Source of the DNA: Selenomonadaceae bacterium
Lineage (GTDB): Bacteria; Bacillota; Negativicutes; Selenomonadales; Selenomonadaceae
Assembly: GCA_029338835.1 (NCBI GenBank)
Contig: JAQYBD010000053.1
Span: 1 to 56,416 of the forward strand
Length of the DNA: 56,416 nucleotides
Direction of reading: 5' to 3'
The position numbers and the translations under genes were made by a program. Position 1 is the first letter of the stretch. Every line of letters begins with the position of its first letter. The notes under the pieces were generated by a model. It was not told the DNA's origin, did not search any database, and saw nothing but the letters and a program-made list of their open reading frames with translations. This document shows positions 26,190 to 35,916 of this stretch, piece after piece.

Positions 26190-26555
26190 GTTATAAGTCA
26201 TCAGTAAGCCGAGTTCTGTTCCGCTTGCGCGGTGACAATCATTTATCTAGGCACGGCAGTTGCCTGCCGGCTCAAGCGACTCAACCCGGAAGGTTCCGCG
26301 GGCCGCATCATCCCTTCCCTATTCGGTCTTGCTCCGTGTGGGGTTTACCAAAGCCAGCCAGTCACCTGGTCTGCTGGTGCGCTCTTACCGCACCTTTCCA
26401 CCCTTACCTGACGAGTCAGGCGGTCTAAATCTCTATGGCACTTTCCCTGAGGTCACCCTCGCTGGACGTTATCCAGCACACTCGCCCTATGGAGCCCGGA
26501 CTTTCCTCATCAGCCTCAAGGGCTGCCGCGATTGTCCTGACAACTTATATCAACA
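26190..26555 (-). ncRNA. rnpB: RNase P RNA (type A)
   Basis: The catalytic RNA that trims tRNA 5' ends. On the minus strand the universal core blocks are present: GAGGAAAGTCCGGGCTCC, GGGTGGAAAGGTGCGGTAAG, GTAAACCCCAC and the 3' block ACAGAACTCGGCTTA. The 5' and 3' ends pair as helix P1 (ATAAGTTGTCAG with CTGATGACTTAT). Ends are placed from the promoter and P1 and are accurate to a few bases. Confidence 0.96.
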
Positions 26556-26561
26556 TCTGGG

Positions 26562-26591
26562 ATTATAACATATTTTCCCTCTATTTGTCAA
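26562..26591 (-). promoter_or_regulatory. rnpB promoter
   Basis: On the minus strand a perfect TTGACA (26591-26586), an 18-base spacer and a perfect TATAAT (26567-26562). Start of transcription is expected near 26555. Confidence 0.82.
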
Positions 26592-26713
26592 TTTCTGTCG
26601 TGAATATACGGGATTAGGCAATCTTGTACGCAAATCGGCTCATTTCAAGTGACATCAAGGGATTCCGGCATAGAAAAAGGACAGCTGGGCTTTTCTTATT
26701 CTCTATTTTTTTT

Positions 26714-26750
26714 TATAATTAGGCCATAGGTTTTAAATTTTCAGAACAGA
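26714..26750 (+). promoter_or_regulatory. deoD leader: -10 element and CodY-like box
   Basis: TATAAT at 26714-26719 has no clear -35. A match to 12 of 15 positions of the CodY consensus follows at 26736-26750 (AATTTTCAGAACAGA), where a bound repressor could act as a roadblock. A small hairpin (CAGATA/TATCTG) overlaps its end. Confidence 0.4.
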
Positions 26751-26790
26751 TAGCAATTTATCTGCACGGAACATGTAAAGGAGAATGACC

Positions 26791-27501
26791 ATGGCTACAC
26801 CTCATATTGCTGCCGAAAAGGGCGAGATTGCTGAGCGCATCCTGCTGCCGGGCGATCCGCTGCGCGCCAAATTCATTGCTGAGAACTTCCTCGAAAATCC
26901 GAAACAGTACACGTCCGTCCGCAATATCCTCGGCTTCACGGGTACATACAAAGGAGTTCCCGTTTCCGTCCAGGGTACGGGCATGGGCATCCCTTCCATC
27001 TCCATCTACACCCATGAACTCATCAAAGAATACGGCGTCAAGAAACTCTTCCGCGTCGGTACCTGCGGTGCTATGCATAAAGATCTGAAGCTCCGCGATG
27101 TCCTCATCGCTCAGGCAGCCAGCACGGATTCCTCGATCATCCGCAACATCTTCGGCGGATCCATCAACTACGCACCGATTGCAGATTACAGCCTGCTTGA
27201 GAAAGCTGTTGCGAATGCACGCAACCTGGATTTGCCGGTAAAAGTAGGCAACATCCTCTCGGCGGATCGTTTCTACGACGACGAAATCGACAATGACAAA
27301 CTCCGTCAGTATGGCGTACTCGCTGTCGAAATGGAAGCGGCAGCACTCTATACGATTGCCGCACAGTTCCACGTCCAAGCACTTGCACTCTTCACGGTCA
27401 GCGACCATCTGCTGACTGGCGAGAGCTGCTCGGCAGAGGATCGCCAGACCTCCTTCAATGACATGATCAAGATTGCCCTCGAAACAGCCATCGAAGACTA
27501 A
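26791..27501 (+). CDS. deoD: purine nucleoside phosphorylase (DeoD type)
   Basis: 236 residues. Hexameric DeoD-type motifs are clear: [16 protein letters not shown] (phosphate and ribose site), [37 protein letters not shown] and [16 protein letters not shown]. It splits purine (deoxy)nucleosides with phosphate for salvage. ATG 26791 has AAGGAG 7 bases upstream; an in-frame ATG two codons earlier is less well spaced. It stands alone on the plus strand, and a CodY-like box precedes it. Confidence 0.96.
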   Translation: MATPHIAAEKGEIAERILLPGDPLRAKFIAENFLENPKQYTSVRNILGFTGTYKGVPVSVQGTGMGIPSISIYTHELIKEYGVKKLFRVGTCGAMHKDLKLRDVLIAQAASTDSSIIRNIFGGSINYAPIADYSLLEKAVANARNLDLPVKVGNILSADRFYDDEIDNDKLRQYGVLAVEMEAAALYTIAAQFHVQALALFTVSDHLLTGESCSAEDRQTSFNDMIKIALETAIED

Positions 27502-27513
27502 CGCAATAAAGAG

Positions 27514-27569
27514 GCAACGAAAAGAGCCTGTATCATCCAGATCCGGATGATACAGGCTCTTTTCGTTGC
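27514..27569. terminator. bidirectional terminator with 25-bp perfect arms
   Basis: Arms at 27514-27538 and 27545-27569 are perfect reverse complements around a 6-base loop. They contain AAAAGAGCC / GGCTCTTTT, so the T-tract lies within the stem base. It serves convergent deoD and apeA. Confidence 0.9.
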
Positions 27570-27610
27570 AAAAGCGGCACACAAAAGCAGGCATATGCCT
27601 CACAGCACCT

Positions 27611-28999
27611 TTATGCTTCAAGCAGGAAAGCCGTATACCCCTTGCGCGTCTCGTAGATATCGACCTTGCTCGTGGCCTCCCATGGAGAATGCATGCTGAT
27701 GACCCCCACGCCGCTGTCGATGACCTGCATGCCATAAAGGCTCATGATATAGGCGATCGTACCGCCGCCGCCAAGATCGACGCGGCCGAGTTCTGCCAGC
27801 TGATAATGCACATGATGCTTCTTGAGGATACGGCGAAGCTCTGCCAGATACTCCGCATTCGCATCGTTGGAACCGGACTTGCCACGGGCGCCTGTGAATT
27901 TATTGAATACCATCCCACGGCCAAAATACGCCACATTCTTCTTGTCGAAAGCCGAAGCATACAACGCATCATAAGCACTCGACACATCCGATGACAGCAT
28001 CTTGGAATTTGCCAGCGTACGGCGCAGCGTCAGTTCGCTGTACACGCCCAGGGCATTGAGCAGCTCAGCAACCGTATTCTCGAAGAAATGCGACTGCATG
28101 CCCGTAGCGCCGACACTGCCGATTTCCTCCTTGTCAACCAGCAGGCAGCACGCCGTCCGGCGCACCTTCTCCGTTTCCAGCATAGCCCGCAGGGACGTAT
28201 AGGCGCACACGCGATCATCCTGGCCATACGCCAGGATCATGCTGCGGTCAAAGCCGAGGTCGCGCGCTTTGCCAGCCGGTACCAGGGCGAGTTCTGCTGA
28301 CTCAAAATCATCCTCATCGATATCGTATTTATCCTTGATAAGTTTCAGGACACCAGCCTTGACGGCATCCTTGTCCGCGTCCTTCAGCGGATGATTGCCC
28401 ACCAGGATATCAAGATCCTCGCCTTCGACAACCTTGGCCGCATTCTTCTTCATCTGTTCCTGCGATAAATGAATGAGCAGATCCGTAACGCAGAATACAG
28501 GATCGTCCTCATCCTCGCCAATGCAGATCTCAATGACCTTGCCGTCCGGCTTCACCACGACGCCGTGCAGAGCCAGCGGCAGCGTGACCCACTGATACTT
28601 CTTGATACCGCCATAATAATGCGTATCGAGATAGGCAAGTCCGCCATCCTCATAAAGCGGGTTCTGCTTAACATCGAGACGGCAGGTATCGATATGGGCT
28701 CCCAGGATATTCATGCCATAGGCTATCGGCTCCTCGCCGATCTGGAACAGCACAATGGCTTTCTTCATATTGACGGCATAGACCTTGTCTCCGGCTTCCA
28801 GTTTATGTCCAGAGGCAATGACTTCTTTCAAGTCGCGATATCCTGCTGCTTTTGCTTGACGGATGGCTTCCTTGACGCTCTCGCGTTCCGTCTTGCAATG
28901 AGAGAGGAATTCACGATATCCGGTACAAAGCTTCTCAAGTGCCTGTCGTTCGTCCTCACTGTACTGGTTCCAGACTGGAACGGTCTTCGTTTCTGCCAT
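27611..28999 (-). CDS. apeA: M18-family metalloaminopeptidase
   Basis: 462 residues. Zinc-site motifs of the M18 (aspartyl aminopeptidase-like) family are visible: GAHIDTCRLDV near residue 85, VDKEEIGSVGATG near 285 and the C-terminal VISMHSPWEA with the last His ligand. These enzymes remove N-terminal residues from cytoplasmic peptides. I start at ATG 28999 (AAAGG 9 bases upstream); ATG 29008, overlapping the dusB stop, leaves no room for an SD. It is the last gene of birA-coaX-dusB-apeA. Confidence 0.92.
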   Translation of the reverse strand: MAETKTVPVWNQYSEDERQALEKLCTGYREFLSHCKTERESVKEAIRQAKAAGYRDLKEVIASGHKLEAGDKVYAVNMKKAIVLFQIGEEPIAYGMNILGAHIDTCRLDVKQNPLYEDGGLAYLDTHYYGGIKKYQWVTLPLALHGVVVKPDGKVIEICIGEDEDDPVFCVTDLLIHLSQEQMKKNAAKVVEGEDLDILVGNHPLKDADKDAVKAGVLKLIKDKYDIDEDDFESAELALVPAGKARDLGFDRSMILAYGQDDRVCAYTSLRAMLETEKVRRTACCLLVDKEEIGSVGATGMQSHFFENTVAELLNALGVYSELTLRRTLANSKMLSSDVSSAYDALYASAFDKKNVAYFGRGMVFNKFTGARGKSGSNDANAEYLAELRRILKKHHVHYQLAELGRVDLGGGGTIAYIMSLYGMQVIDSGVGVISMHSPWEATSKVDIYETRKGYTAFLLEA

Positions 29000-29004
29000 G
29001 ATAA

Positions 29005-29970
29005 TCATCCTTTCTGGAAATATTCATCGATGATCGCGACAAAATCCTGTCGCGTTGTCGCCTTGTTGAAAAGCTCGCGCAGCACAGCGCCATGCGTAAT
29101 GCCTTTCGTATACCAGGTCGCATGCTTGCGCATCTCGCGCGGGCCGACATAGTCTCCCTTGTATTTCAGCAGGAGATCAAGATGACGCAGGAGTACGGCA
29201 GCACGTTCCTGCATCGTGGGGCCTGGCAACCGTTCACCAGTCTGCCAGTAATGAGTCAACTGACGGAAGATCCAGGGATTCCCCTGCGCAGCCCGCCCGA
29301 TCATGACGCCATCGCAGCCCGTTACGCGCCGGATCGTATCGAGATCTGTCTCGGTACGCACATCGCCATTGGCAATGACGGGAATCTGCACGCTTTCCTT
29401 GACGCGGCGGATGATCTCCCAATCGGCATGCCCGCGATAGAATTCTTCACGCGTACGCCCATGGACCGTGATGGCATCTACGCCGGCCTCTTCTGCCAGC
29501 TTTGCCATCTCCACCACATTGACATGGTCATCATCCCAGCCCTTGCGCATCTTCACCGTGAACGGCATCTTCACCGCCTTGCGCACAGACGACAGGATCT
29601 CGTATGCCAGGCGCGGCTCACGCATCAGTGCCGAGCCTTCGCCATTCTTGACGATCTTGGGTGCAGGACATCCCATGTTGAAATCAAGGATGTCCGCTGT
29701 CCCCAGATCTTCAATGAATTTCGCCGCTTCAGCTGCCATCGCCGGTGTATTGGCAAAAATCTGCATGGCCAGCGGCCGCTCCTCCGGTTCTGACTGCAGC
29801 ATCGCAAGCGTACGCTCATTGCGGAAATGGATGCCCTGGCAGGATACCATCTCCGCATAGCAGAGCGGGCATCCCATATCGTGCGCGATGACACGGTAGG
29901 CCGTGTCCGTCACACCTGCCATCGGTGCCAGGAACACAGGGGTATCAAAGTGAAATCTGCCTATCTTCAT
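29005..29970 (-). CDS. dusB: tRNA-dihydrouridine synthase (DusB/NifR3 type)
   Basis: 321 residues. The FMN-dependent Dus fold is shown by APMAGVTDTAYRVIAHDMG at the N-terminus, the signature MGCPAPKIVKNGEGSALM with the catalytic Cys near residue 100, ITVHGRTREEFYRG and PVIANGDV. It reduces uridines in tRNA loops. It overlaps coaX by 4 bp. The Bacillus counterpart also lies beside tilS/hpt/ftsH-region genes, matching the order seen here. Confidence 0.95.
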   Translation of the reverse strand: MKIGRFHFDTPVFLAPMAGVTDTAYRVIAHDMGCPLCYAEMVSCQGIHFRNERTLAMLQSEPEERPLAMQIFANTPAMAAEAAKFIEDLGTADILDFNMGCPAPKIVKNGEGSALMREPRLAYEILSSVRKAVKMPFTVKMRKGWDDDHVNVVEMAKLAEEAGVDAITVHGRTREEFYRGHADWEIIRRVKESVQIPVIANGDVRTETDLDTIRRVTGCDGVMIGRAAQGNPWIFRQLTHYWQTGERLPGPTMQERAAVLLRHLDLLLKYKGDYVGPREMRKHATWYTKGITHGAVLRELFNKATTRQDFVAIIDEYFQKG

Positions 29971-30764
29971 TTGTTGTTTCTCTCCTGGACGCGCTCCTGG
30001 TTGCGCTCATAAAGCACCCGCAGCCCCGTCAACGTCAAGAAATGGTCTATCGTATCGATGGTCGAGGATTCTCGTGAAATCATGCGTGCCAGACCGCCCG
30101 TCGCAATGACCTTCACGGGTTTCTCACTGTTCATTTCCTGCTTGATGCGGCGCACGATCTCATCGATCTGTCCCACGTAGCCGAAGATGATCCCAGCCTG
30201 CATGCCCTGTATCGTATTGCGGCAAATGATGTGTTTCGGCGGCACAAGTTCGATGCGCGGCAACTGGGCAGCACGCTGGAACAGGGCATCGGAGCTTGTG
30301 CCAATGCCCGGTGCTATGACGCCGCCCAAAAAATCCCCGTTCTCAGCCACGACATCGAACGTCGTCGCGGTGCCGATATCAATGACAATCAAGGGCCCGC
30401 CATACTGCTCATACGCACCGACCACATTGACAATGCGATCCGCGCCGATGGCACGCGGATTCTCATAGTTCAGACGGATGCCCGTCTTGATACCAGGACC
30501 GACGACCAGGGGGCGCAGGCGAAAATAGCGCTCGCACATCTTGACGAGCGGCACAACAAGCGGCGGCACGACCGAGGAAATGATGATGGCCTTGATGTCC
30601 GACATCGCGATACCCTGATATTGGAACAGGGCATTGATGAGCATGCCGTATTCATCACCGGTCTTCTGGCGGTCCGTCGAGATGCGCCAGTGTTTCATGA
30701 GCTGGCGACCCTCATAGGTCCCCATGACGATATTGGTGTTCCCGATATCCAAGACTAATAACAA
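29967..30764 (-). CDS. coaX: type III pantothenate kinase
   Basis: 265 residues. Motifs of the CoaX (ASKHA-fold) family are DIGNTNIVMG at the N-terminus, NPRAIGADRIVNVVGA and VIDIGTATTFDVV. It phosphorylates pantothenate, the first step of coenzyme A synthesis, and unlike CoaA is not feedback-inhibited by CoA. It lies 21 bp after birA and overlaps dusB. Pairing with birA puts two cofactor functions (CoA and biotin attachment) in one transcript. Confidence 0.96.
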   Translation of the reverse strand: MLLVLDIGNTNIVMGTYEGRQLMKHWRISTDRQKTGDEYGMLINALFQYQGIAMSDIKAIIISSVVPPLVVPLVKMCERYFRLRPLVVGPGIKTGIRLNYENPRAIGADRIVNVVGAYEQYGGPLIVIDIGTATTFDVVAENGDFLGGVIAPGIGTSSDALFQRAAQLPRIELVPPKHIICRNTIQGMQAGIIFGYVGQIDEIVRRIKQEMNSEKPVKVIATGGLARMISRESSTIDTIDHFLTLTGLRVLYERNQERVQERNNK

Positions 30765-30785
30765 AGGAATTCCTCCTGTAAAATA

Positions 30786-31769
30786 TTATTCGATATGACT
30801 GGGGCGGATGGATACATCGCCCGCTAATACGCGGCGACGGCCATATGGCGTATCAACCAGCAGCGCTCCATCGGCATCGATATCGACAGCCGTCCCCGTA
30901 AAGCTCTCACCACTGCGGACACCGATGACGCGCACCTCACGGCCAAGCGTCACACTGAACTCACGCCAGGCATCAAAGACAACATCAAAGCCCTGTTCCT
31001 TCACCAACTGATACAGGGTATCAAATTCATGCAGGACAGCGCGGAAAAAAGGGACACGCAGGATCTTCTCTCCATTCATCTCCTGCAAAGAGGTTGCAAC
31101 GCCACGGATCTCAGCAGGAAATTCATCCTGGGAAATATTGACATTGATGCCCGTACCGATAATGACATAATTGATGCTGTCCATCTCGGCACTCATTTCT
31201 GTCAGGATTCCTACCAATTTCTTGCCCTGATATAAAAGATCATTCGGCCATTTGATACCGGCTTTGAGCCCAAAAGACTTCATCGCCCGGGCGACAGCCA
31301 CAGCGGCCAGCAGTGTACACTTTGGCGCTTCCTGCGGCAAGAACGGCGGTCGCAGGAGTACGGAAAACCAGATGCCTTTTCCTTTGGGCGAGAAGAAGTG
31401 CCGCTCCAGGCGCCCGCGCCCGGCCCCCTGTTCTTCAGCCACCACAACGGTACCATCCGGTGCGCCTTCATGTGCCAGACGCTTTGCCACCAGATTCGTC
31501 GAATCCACTGAATCATACGCATGGATTTCCCGGCCAATGACCTGTGTCTGCAAGCCGTGCCGTATCTCTTCTGCCAGCAGGCGATCCGGGGCCTCCCGCA
31601 GGGAATACCCGCTGCGGGAATGGCTCACGATGTCATAGCCGCTTTCCCTCAGCTCCTGGATATGCTTCCAGACCGCGGTCCGCGAGACGCCAAGCCGTTT
31701 CGCGATTTCTTCACCGGAAAGATAAGAATCCCCTGCTGAACGCAGCAGAGAAAGTATTTTTGCGCGCAA
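30786..31769 (-). CDS. birA: BirA, bifunctional biotin ligase and repressor
   Basis: 327 residues. The N-terminal winged HTH (LSGEEIAKRLGVSRTAVWKH, about 15-35) is followed by the ligase domain with DSTNLVAKRLA, the biotinyl-AMP loop GAGRGRLERHFFSP and KWPNDLLY. It attaches biotin to carboxylases and can repress biotin genes. I start at TTG 31769 (GGAGG 8 bases upstream) rather than GTG 31778, which sits on the SD. A 12-bp palindrome next to the -10 could be its own or another operator. Confidence 0.93.
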   Translation of the reverse strand: MRAKILSLLRSAGDSYLSGEEIAKRLGVSRTAVWKHIQELRESGYDIVSHSRSGYSLREAPDRLLAEEIRHGLQTQVIGREIHAYDSVDSTNLVAKRLAHEGAPDGTVVVAEEQGAGRGRLERHFFSPKGKGIWFSVLLRPPFLPQEAPKCTLLAAVAVARAMKSFGLKAGIKWPNDLLYQGKKLVGILTEMSAEMDSINYVIIGTGINVNISQDEFPAEIRGVATSLQEMNGEKILRVPFFRAVLHEFDTLYQLVKEQGFDVVFDAWREFSVTLGREVRVIGVRSGESFTGTAVDIDADGALLVDTPYGRRRVLAGDVSIRPSHIE

Positions 31770-31801
31770 GTACGCCACCTCCCCATTTCAATACGTCTTA
31801 C

Positions 31802-31819
31802 ATTATACACCGTACGGTG
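31802..31819 (-). promoter_or_regulatory. birA -10 element with adjacent 12-bp palindrome
   Basis: On the minus strand TATAAT (31807-31802) directly follows the perfect palindrome CACCGTACGGTG (31808-31819). No good -35 is seen, so the promoter may need an activator or be weak; the palindrome lies where a repressor would block polymerase. Confidence 0.5.
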
Positions 31820-31823
31820 CGAT

Positions 31824-31866
31824 AAAAAAAGCGAAGGACACGCCATACCGGCATGTTCTTCGCTTT
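31824..31866 (-). terminator. terminator of ftsH
   Basis: On the minus strand AAAGCGAAG pairs with CTTCGCTTT, with further inner pairing (CATGCC/GGCGTG), followed by a run of T. It begins 11 bp after the ftsH stop. Confidence 0.88.
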
Positions 31867-31876
31867 GCATACGAAC

Positions 31877-33868
31877 TTATTTGCTGTAATGCGTCACATT
31901 GAATTTCGGTTCCGCATCTTTTTCCTGCTGCTCATCGTGTTCGTCAGCTGTTTCTCTGTCTGCGGGCGAGTCATCCTCAACGACCGGCAGAGGCGTTACC
32001 GCAGGATTCCCGTCCTTCGGATCATGAGGATCCTCACCGGCATCATCATCCGTATCGTCATGGATGTGCCCCGTGGTCAGGAGTTCTTCAAGCTCCGATG
32101 CCGTGAGCGTCTCACGCTCCATCAGAGCCTGCGCGATGAGTTCGAGCTTGTCGCGATTCTCCGTGATGATCTTGCGGCAAGCTTCATAGGCCTCTTCCAT
32201 GTACTTGCGGACTTCTTTATCAATCTCGCTGGCCACCTCTTCCGAGTAGTTGCGCTGATGATTGAGATCGCGTCCCAGGAACACCTGATGATTCTGGCTC
32301 TCGCCGTAAGCAACTGGTCCGAGTACTTCGCTCATGCCATATTGCATGATCATGCTGCGCACAATGCGCGAAGCCTGCTGGATATCCTGCGAAGCACCTG
32401 TTGAGATTTCCTTCAGGACCACTTCTTCCGCCACGCGGCCGCCCATCGCAACCTTGAGACGGTCCAGGAGTTCCGAACGCGTCGCATAGTTGCGGTCTTC
32501 CTTAGGCAGCATCAGCGTATACCCGCCTGCACGGCCGCGCGGGATAATCGTGACCTTGTGTACCGGATCCGCATGCTTGAGCATCATGCCTACGAGCGTA
32601 TGTCCACCCTCATGGTAAGCCGTCAAGCGTTTCTCCTCGTCACTCATGACATGGGACTTGCGTTCCGGACCTGCGATGACGCGTTCAATGGCCTCTTCCA
32701 TCTCAACCATGGAAATCTGATGCTTGTCGCGGCGTGCAGCCAGCAAGGCAGCTTCATTGACCAGGTTCGAGAGATCCGCACCGGTAAAGCCCGGCGTACG
32801 GCGCGCCAGGATATCAAGATCCACATCCTTGGCAATCGGCTTGCCCTTCGTATGGACCTTGAGGATGGCCAGGCGTCCGCGTACATCCGGCTTGTCCACG
32901 ACAATCTGGCGGTCGAAACGGCCAGGGCGCAGCAGAGCCGGATCCAGGATATCCGGGCGGTTCGTTGCAGCAATGATGATAATGCCTTCATTCGCAGCAA
33001 AACCATCCATCTCAACAAGCAGCTGATTCAGCGTCTGCTCACGCTCATCGTGACCGCCGCCCACACCGGCACCGCGCTGACGTCCTACTGCATCGATCTC
33101 ATCGATGAAGACGATGCAGGGAGCATTCTTCTTGGCCTGTTCAAACAGGTCGCGGACACGGGAAGCACCGACACCGACAAACATCTCAACGAAATCCGAA
33201 CCCGAGATCGAGAAGAATGGCACTCCGGCCTCGCCGGCAACGGCACGAGCCAGCAACGTCTTACCAGTACCCGGAGGGCCAAAGAGCAAGACACCCTTCG
33301 GGATACGCGCTCCGAGATCGTTGAACTTCTTCGGATGTTTGAGAAACTCGACAACTTCCTCGAGTTCCTGCTTCGCTTCGTCAGCACCCGCTACATCGCG
33401 GAATGTGACTTTGATCTTATCAGCACCGCTCATACGTGCCCGGCTCTTGCCGAACGACATCACACGGCCACCGCCGCCCTGTGTCTGCTGCATGATGAAG
33501 AACCAGACACCGATGAGCAGCAGGATGGGCAGGACCGACGAGAACATCTGCGACCACCAGGGCGGTTCGGGCGGATTTTCCGCCGCGATGTCAATGCCCT
33601 TCGCGGTGAGCTTCTGATAGAGATCCGGGTCATTATTCGGCGCATCGGGTGTGATGGTCGTGAACTCCGTGCCATCAGACAACGTGCCGCGGATGGTATT
33701 CTGGATGATGACCACCTTGGCGACCTCGCCGGCGTCTACCTGATGCAGGAATTGGGTATATTCCACTTCCTGCCGGTTCGTATTTCTCGTGGAGAAATAA
33801 TCGATAATGGATATCGCCACCAGGATGATGAGCAGATAAAACCCTACATTGCGTAGAAACTTATTCAA
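31877..33868 (-). CDS. ftsH: FtsH, membrane AAA+ zinc metalloprotease
   Basis: About 663 residues. Two membrane helices ([19 protein letters not shown] and [15 protein letters not shown]) flank a small periplasmic domain. The AAA+ module has Walker A GPPGTGKT, Walker [13 protein letters not shown] and the second-region RPGRFDRQ. The protease motif is [10 protein letters not shown]: HExxH is intact, although most relatives read HEAGH. The C-terminal tail is acidic and Asp/Glu-rich. FtsH degrades membrane and regulatory proteins. TTG 33868 is preferred because AAGGAGG lies 8 bases upstream, inside the first codons of the longer frame. Confidence 0.96.
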   Translation of the reverse strand: MNKFLRNVGFYLLIILVAISIIDYFSTRNTNRQEVEYTQFLHQVDAGEVAKVVIIQNTIRGTLSDGTEFTTITPDAPNNDPDLYQKLTAKGIDIAAENPPEPPWWSQMFSSVLPILLLIGVWFFIMQQTQGGGGRVMSFGKSRARMSGADKIKVTFRDVAGADEAKQELEEVVEFLKHPKKFNDLGARIPKGVLLFGPPGTGKTLLARAVAGEAGVPFFSISGSDFVEMFVGVGASRVRDLFEQAKKNAPCIVFIDEIDAVGRQRGAGVGGGHDEREQTLNQLLVEMDGFAANEGIIIIAATNRPDILDPALLRPGRFDRQIVVDKPDVRGRLAILKVHTKGKPIAKDVDLDILARRTPGFTGADLSNLVNEAALLAARRDKHQISMVEMEEAIERVIAGPERKSHVMSDEEKRLTAYHEGGHTLVGMMLKHADPVHKVTIIPRGRAGGYTLMLPKEDRNYATRSELLDRLKVAMGGRVAEEVVLKEISTGASQDIQQASRIVRSMIMQYGMSEVLGPVAYGESQNHQVFLGRDLNHQRNYSEEVASEIDKEVRKYMEEAYEACRKIITENRDKLELIAQALMERETLTASELEELLTTGHIHDDTDDDAGEDPHDPKDGNPAVTPLPVVEDDSPADRETADEHDEQQEKDAEPKFNVTHYSK

Positions 33869-33911
33869 ACCATTGTCCTCCTTCATTCCAGAGTAAGGGC
33901 GTACCGGTCCT

Positions 33912-34457
33912 TCATGCGTAGATCTCAGGCTTCAGCACACCGATGTACGGCAGATTCCGGTACTTCTCTGCATAGTCAAGTCCATAGCCCACCAGGAACT
34001 CATCCGGCACCGTATAACCACAGTAGTCGATATTCACATCGACCGTGCGGCGGGATGGCTTGGAAAGCAGGGAGCAGAGCTTGACACTTTTCGGTTTGCG
34101 CTCACGGAAATATTTCATGAGGTAATTCATCGTCGTACCTGAGTCTATGATATCTTCGATAATGATCAGATGTTTTCCTTCTACGTCGTAATCAAGATCT
34201 TTGAGAATCTTGACGGTGCCACTCGTTTCCGTGCCATTGCCGTAGCTTGAGGCAATCATGAAATCAAAATGGACCGGCAGGTTGATGCTGCGTACGAGAT
34301 CCGTATAGAAAACCACAGCACCTTTGAGGATACCGACACAGTAAATCGTTTCTTTTGCATCTTTATAGTCTTCCGTGATCTGAGCGCCAAGCTCTGCCAC
34401 GCGTTTCTTGAGGTCTTCTTCCGAAAATACGACTTTCGCGATATCATCTTTCATCAT
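33912..34457 (-). CDS. hpt: hypoxanthine phosphoribosyltransferase
   Basis: 181 residues. The PRPP-binding motif is [17 protein letters not shown] near residue 105, and [14 protein letters not shown] and [23 protein letters not shown] are typical HPRT segments. It salvages hypoxanthine and guanine to IMP and GMP. It overlaps tilS by 4 bp (ATGA). The tilS-hpt-ftsH order is the same as in Bacillus. Confidence 0.96.
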   Translation of the reverse strand: MMKDDIAKVVFSEEDLKKRVAELGAQITEDYKDAKETIYCVGILKGAVVFYTDLVRSINLPVHFDFMIASSYGNGTETSGTVKILKDLDYDVEGKHLIIIEDIIDSGTTMNYLMKYFRERKPKSVKLCSLLSKPSRRTVDVNIDYCGYTVPDEFLVGYGLDYAEKYRNLPYIGVLKPEIYA

Positions 34458-35851
34458 GATTTTTTATCCTCTTTTCTTTCTAGCCGAAAATACAAGATTT
34501 TCCTGGTATCTTCCGTAACAGGATACCGGGAACTGCGCCTGCGGCCAATCACCCAGAGGACTTCATGTCCCGATGCCAGGAGCAGCAGACCGTCGCGCGC
34601 CTCGCGCGGCACCTTGTCATCAATCAATATATCTTTGAGTTTTTTATGGCCGGCCGGCAAACTCATGATATCACCGGGCCGACGAGTCCGCAGGACAAGC
34701 GGGCCATCTTCAAGGACTCCAGCATCCAGATAGAAGCCGGCAGGGGTCGTGCTGGCAGGACACTTTGTCAGCAAGCTGGCATGAAGGATCCACGAACCAA
34801 GACAGGTCCTGCCGGGAACGGCTGCCGCTATCACCTTAGACAAGCTCTTGCCGGCCGGCGCTTCTGCCTGGAGCCGCAGGCCAAGGCGCCCATACGCTAC
34901 GGACGCCTGCCAGCCGCCCGGAAGGGCCAGCTGCTTTCCTGTCTGGCCACAGGAGACAAGATGGGAAAGCGCCTGGATATGTAAGAATCCGAGATCTTTC
35001 ATGCTGCCGGTATTCTCCCGGAAAAAACGGCGCAGCGCCCGTCGGCGCAGTGCCGGATGCAGCCGCTGAAGCGGCTCAAGCAACAAAGCATGCTCTGAGT
35101 TATCCGCCTGGAGATATGGCCAGGCAGCAGACAGTTCCTGCTCCAGGTAGTCATTCTCCTCAGATGCCAGCTCTGACAGCTGGCAGAGAGCCCTGGATAT
35201 CTCCGGATTGCCATGTGTGCGCAGATAAGGCAGAACCTTGAGCCGCAGCCGGTTGCGCGTACAATCCGGCAGGTCATTGGTGGCATCATGGCGTGGCACA
35301 AGGTCGCGTTCCTGGCAATACCGCTCAATCTCCTGCCGCGTCACGCCCAGCAAAGGGCGGATGTGGCATCCGGTTGCCGGACGCATCGCCGCCAGGCCAT
35401 CGGGGCCTGTGCCACGCAAGATGCGCATGAGTACGGTCTCTGCCTGGTCATCGGCATGATGAGCCGTTGCCAGGACATCTGCACCGGCTTCTTCCCTGGC
35501 CTGCCACAAGAAACGATACCGCAGCGTGCGCGCCGCCAGCTCAAGGGAAAGTCCTTCTCGAGCGGCAAAGGCAGGCACATCTCCGGACTTCACCAAGCAG
35601 GCAATGCCCTGATTGCGGCAAAACTGCCGCACAAAGGCAGCATCATCACGGGAGTCCTGGCCGCGAATGCCATGCTCGAAATGCGCGGCCGTAATCGTCA
35701 GCTGGCGCAGCGTACGCAGCTGCAGCAAGATGTCAAGCAGGGCCAGCGAATCCGCACCGCCCGAACAGGCGACCAGGATATGACGGCCTGGCAGCAACAG
35801 GCCATGCCTGTCGCCATACGCCAACACCTTGCTGATGATTTCGTCGCTCAT
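34454..35851 (-). CDS. tilS: TilS, tRNA(Ile)-lysidine synthetase
   Basis: 465 residues. The PP-loop ACSGGADSLALLDILL lies near residue 28, and LATAHHADDQAETVLMRILRGTG is the conserved TilS segment. The C-terminal part carries two substrate-binding subdomains. It converts C34 of tRNA-Ile(CAU) to lysidine, so that the tRNA reads AUA. GAGGGAG lies just upstream of the ATG. A terminator hairpin separates it from the S1-domain gene, so transcription probably depends partly on read-through. Confidence 0.94.
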   Translation of the reverse strand: MSDEIISKVLAYGDRHGLLLPGRHILVACSGGADSLALLDILLQLRTLRQLTITAAHFEHGIRGQDSRDDAAFVRQFCRNQGIACLVKSGDVPAFAAREGLSLELAARTLRYRFLWQAREEAGADVLATAHHADDQAETVLMRILRGTGPDGLAAMRPATGCHIRPLLGVTRQEIERYCQERDLVPRHDATNDLPDCTRNRLRLKVLPYLRTHGNPEISRALCQLSELASEENDYLEQELSAAWPYLQADNSEHALLLEPLQRLHPALRRRALRRFFRENTGSMKDLGFLHIQALSHLVSCGQTGKQLALPGGWQASVAYGRLGLRLQAEAPAGKSLSKVIAAAVPGRTCLGSWILHASLLTKCPASTTPAGFYLDAGVLEDGPLVLRTRRPGDIMSLPAGHKKLKDILIDDKVPREARDGLLLLASGHEVLWVIGRRRSSRYPVTEDTRKILYFRLERKEDKKS

Positions 35852-35877
35852 GCTCCCTCATCCTGTTTCATAAAGCA

Positions 35878-35904
35878 CAAAAGCACCCCGTAAGAGTGCT
35901 TTTA
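35878..35904 (-). terminator. terminator-like hairpin after the S1-domain gene
   Basis: On the minus strand AAAAGCACT and GGTGCTTTT pair around a short loop, followed by GTGCTTT. It lies between the S1-domain gene and tilS and would attenuate rather than end the operon. Confidence 0.65.
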
Positions 35905-35916
35905 TCATACCGATTA

